In this document: piece after piece, positions 62,032 to 64,000 of the stretch
Numbering within the stretch: the first letter of the stretch is position 1
How the letters are laid out: each line of letters begins with the position of its first letter
DNA from: Mastigocoleus testarum BC008
GTDB taxonomy: Bacteria; Cyanobacteriota; Cyanobacteriia; Cyanobacteriales; Nostocaceae
NCBI RefSeq assembly: GCF_001456025.1
Contig: NZ_LMTZ01000144.1
Span: 1 to 64,000, forward strand
Length of the DNA stretch: 64,000 nt
Direction of reading: 5' to 3'
The notes under the pieces: generated by a model
What the model saw: the letters and a program-made list of their open reading frames with translations, nothing else
Databases searched by the model: none
What the model was told of the DNA's origin: nothing
Program-made: the position numbers and the translations under genes

Positions 62032-64000
62032 CTAATTCATCCGTTGTAACTGAGCGACTTGAGGATCGATAATTTTTTGACCCAAACCAGAAAACTTAAT
62101 TGCTACTGATATCTTCTTACCTCCACCAAAAACATGTGTGATTTCACCTATTCCAAAAGCTTTATGTAACACTCTTTCCCCAACCTGCCAATTTTGGTTG
62201 CTATCTACTCCATTAACAGCAAATGCAGGACTTTTACTTCTACGTTCCATCCGTCTTCGCGATTGAGTGGTTAATAATTCTTCTGGTAACTCGTCGAAGA
62301 ATTGCGATCGCATAGCTGGTTCTCTACTACCATAAAGGCGTCGTTCCCGTGCGTGAGATAAAAATAATCTTTCTTGGGCGCGGGTAATTCCTACGTAACA
62401 AAGACGACGCTCTTCTTCCAATGCTGCTGGATCGTTCATCGAACGGTAGTTAGGAAATAGTCCCTGTTCTAAACCAACTAAAAATACTACGGGAAATTCC
62501 AGTCCTTTTGAAGCATGGAGAGTCATTAATGAAACAGCTTCACTTCCTTCTTTAAGGTTATCTAAATCCGAACTTAAAGCCGTACTTGCAAGAAATGCTT
62601 GCAAAGAAACATCATCGCTATCTTCTTCAAATTGCAATGCAGCGTTATAAAGCTCTTGGACGTTCTGTAACCGATCTTCTGCTTCATCAGTACCTTGGGT
62701 TTTCAAATCTTTAATGTAGCCAGAACCTTCCAATACTGCTTGTAAAACTTCTGATACTGAAACTGTTTCGATTTGGGTTTGCCAATCGCCAATCATTTTA
62801 GCGAATTTATTCACCGATTTTGTCGAACGTCCCGCCAAAGTATTTACCGAGGTTTCATCGCTAAGTATTTCCCAAAGGTTAACACCTAATTCTTGAGCCG
62901 CATTCACCAAGTTATCAACTGTAGCTTTACCAATACCACGGCGAGGAGTATTAATAATTCTTAACAAACTGACCGTATCAGCAGGATTAGCTAAAGCCCT
63001 TAAATAAGCGAGGACATCTTTAATTTCTTTGCGATCGTAAAACTTTAATCCCCCAACTACAGAATAAGGAATACCTTGACGCACTAAAATATCTTCAAAG
63101 GGGCGGGATTGGGCGTTGGTACGGTAGAGAATTGCAAAGCTACCCCAGTTAATATCTGGATTTTCTCGTTCCAAAGTCCGAATTTGATGAATTGCAAACT
63201 CTGCTTCAGCAATTTCATCATCGGCTTTGTGAGCATAAATCTGTTCGCCACTACCACGGGTTGCTTTGAGAATTTTATCAATGCGCTGGGTATTGTTTTC
63301 AATTAATTCATTGGCAGCTTGAAGAATATTTTCACAGGAACGATAGTTTTCTTCTAATTTCACCATCGTCTGGGTCTCTTCATCTGGTAAACCATCACCG
63401 AAATCTTCTTGGAATTCCAGCAAAATTCGGAAATCAGCCATCCGAAATGAATATATGGATTGATCTGCATCTCCGACCACAAATGCAGATCTTTTGTCCC
63501 AGTCCCACAAACTCTTATTAGTTTCACCGTTTGTTGCTAACAAACGAATAAGTTCGTATTGAGTGCGGTTGGTATCTTGATATTCATCGACTAAAATATG
63601 ACGAAACTTATGATGCCAATATTTCAATACCTGTTCATTTTGCTGGAATAGGCGAACGGGAATCAAAATTAGGTCATCAAAATCGAGAGCATTATTTTCC
63701 GCTAATCTATCTTGATAGATACCGTAAACCTGAGCAATGGTTCGACCTTTGTAATCTGGTCGCTCTCGTTCTAATTCCTTTGGTGAAAAACCTTGGTTTT
63801 TGGCGTTACTAATTGCATAACGAACCGAACGGGGGTTAAATTTTTTATCATCAAGGTTTAGTTGTTTGGTAACAATTTCCTTAACCAAACTTTGAGCATC
63901 AGATTCGTCAAAAATGGAAAAATTACGTTTCCACTGACGTCCTTTTTCATCTTGATATTTTTCGATATCGAAACGAAGAATCCGAGACAATAAACTGTGG
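62032..64000 (-). CDS. pcrA: PcrA/UvrD-type DNA helicase, 3' part
   Basis: The C-terminal ~655 residues of an SF1A helicase; the reading frame continues past the right edge (HSLLSRILRFDIEKY), so Walker A is outside. Visible motifs: II LVDEYQDTNRTQYE, III VGDADQSIYSFRMADFRIL, IV ILYRTNAQSRPFED, V VSLMTLHASKGLEFPVVF and VI EERRLCYVGITRAQERLFL. A C-terminal tail WQVGERVLHKAFGIGEI is the usual Tudor-like polymerase-binding domain. It unwinds DNA in repair and replication. It is convergent with the pentapeptide gene across the palindromic element. Confidence 0.93.
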   Translation of the reverse strand, partial: HSLLSRILRFDIEKYQDEKGRQWKRNFSIFDESDAQSLVKEIVTKQLNLDDKKFNPRSVRYAISNAKNQGFSPKELERERPDYKGRTIAQVYGIYQDRLAENNALDFDDLILIPVRLFQQNEQVLKYWHHKFRHILVDEYQDTNRTQYELIRLLATNGETNKSLWDWDKRSAFVVGDADQSIYSFRMADFRILLEFQEDFGDGLPDEETQTMVKLEENYRSCENILQAANELIENNTQRIDKILKATRGSGEQIYAHKADDEIAEAEFAIHQIRTLERENPDINWGSFAILYRTNAQSRPFEDILVRQGIPYSVVGGLKFYDRKEIKDVLAYLRALANPADTVSLLRIINTPRRGIGKATVDNLVNAAQELGVNLWEILSDETSVNTLAGRSTKSVNKFAKMIGDWQTQIETVSVSEVLQAVLEGSGYIKDLKTQGTDEAEDRLQNVQELYNAALQFEEDSDDVSLQAFLASTALSSDLDNLKEGSEAVSLMTLHASKGLEFPVVFLVGLEQGLFPNYRSMNDPAALEEERRLCYVGITRAQERLFLSHARERRLYGSREPAMRSQFFDELPEELLTTQSRRRMERRSKSPAFAVNGVDSNQNWQVGERVLHKAFGIGEITHVFGGGKKISVAIKFSGLGQKIIDPQVAQLQRMN

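Overview
The window comes from a filamentous, probably heterocyst-forming cyanobacterium. It has many GCGATCGC (HIP1-type) sites and a low overall GC content. A sigC - furA - peptidoglycan-binding gene order matches what I recall of Nostoc/Anabaena PCC 7120. The RNase P RNA carries short tandem repeats, and there are cobN, multi-GAF sensor proteins and interspersed GC-rich palindromes between genes.

Layout. 1-15.2 kb is ordinary chromosome: a PstS-like binding protein, small exported and membrane proteins, a RibD-type reductase, a Cache sensor kinase, a Gfo/Idh oxidoreductase, RNase III, rnpB, an NAGPA-type glycosidase, a GH65 phosphorylase and a class D beta-lactamase. 15.2-15.98 kb is six near-identical 126-bp tandem repeats, whose truncated seventh copy runs straight into a transposon end.

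15,984-34,257 is a type V-K CRISPR-associated transposon (CAST, Tn7/Tn5053-like). It holds tnsB, tnsC, a cvkR-hsdR-hsdM-hsdS block, cas12k, tracrRNA and a short CRISPR array. The last, atypical crRNA unit has a 17-nt guide identical to the tRNA-Pro(CGG) gene just outside the element. A GTA PAM is present, and the element's end lies 59 bp past the PAM: the signature of RNA-guided homing to a tRNA.

The CAST looks immobilised in three ways. tnsB is split by a 5.7-kb Tn554/recombinase-trio element inserted at an AGATGT core, and removing it exactly restores a 560-codon tnsB. The C-terminal third of TnsC has been replaced by unrelated sequence. tniQ is missing. The guide arm (cvkR, cas12k, tracrRNA, array) looks intact.

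34.3-64 kb is again mostly chromosomal: a methyltransferase, lipA, gpsA, sigC, furA, a four-repeat peptidoglycan-binding protein, cobN, a GAF histidine kinase, two tandem multi-GAF pseudokinases, a GNAT pseudogene, a metallophosphatase, a Septu-like ptuA-ptuB defence pair, a large pentapeptide-repeat protein, and the 3' part of a pcrA/uvrD helicase that runs off the right edge.

All family assignments were made by reading motifs and from remembered family sequences. No database search was run.
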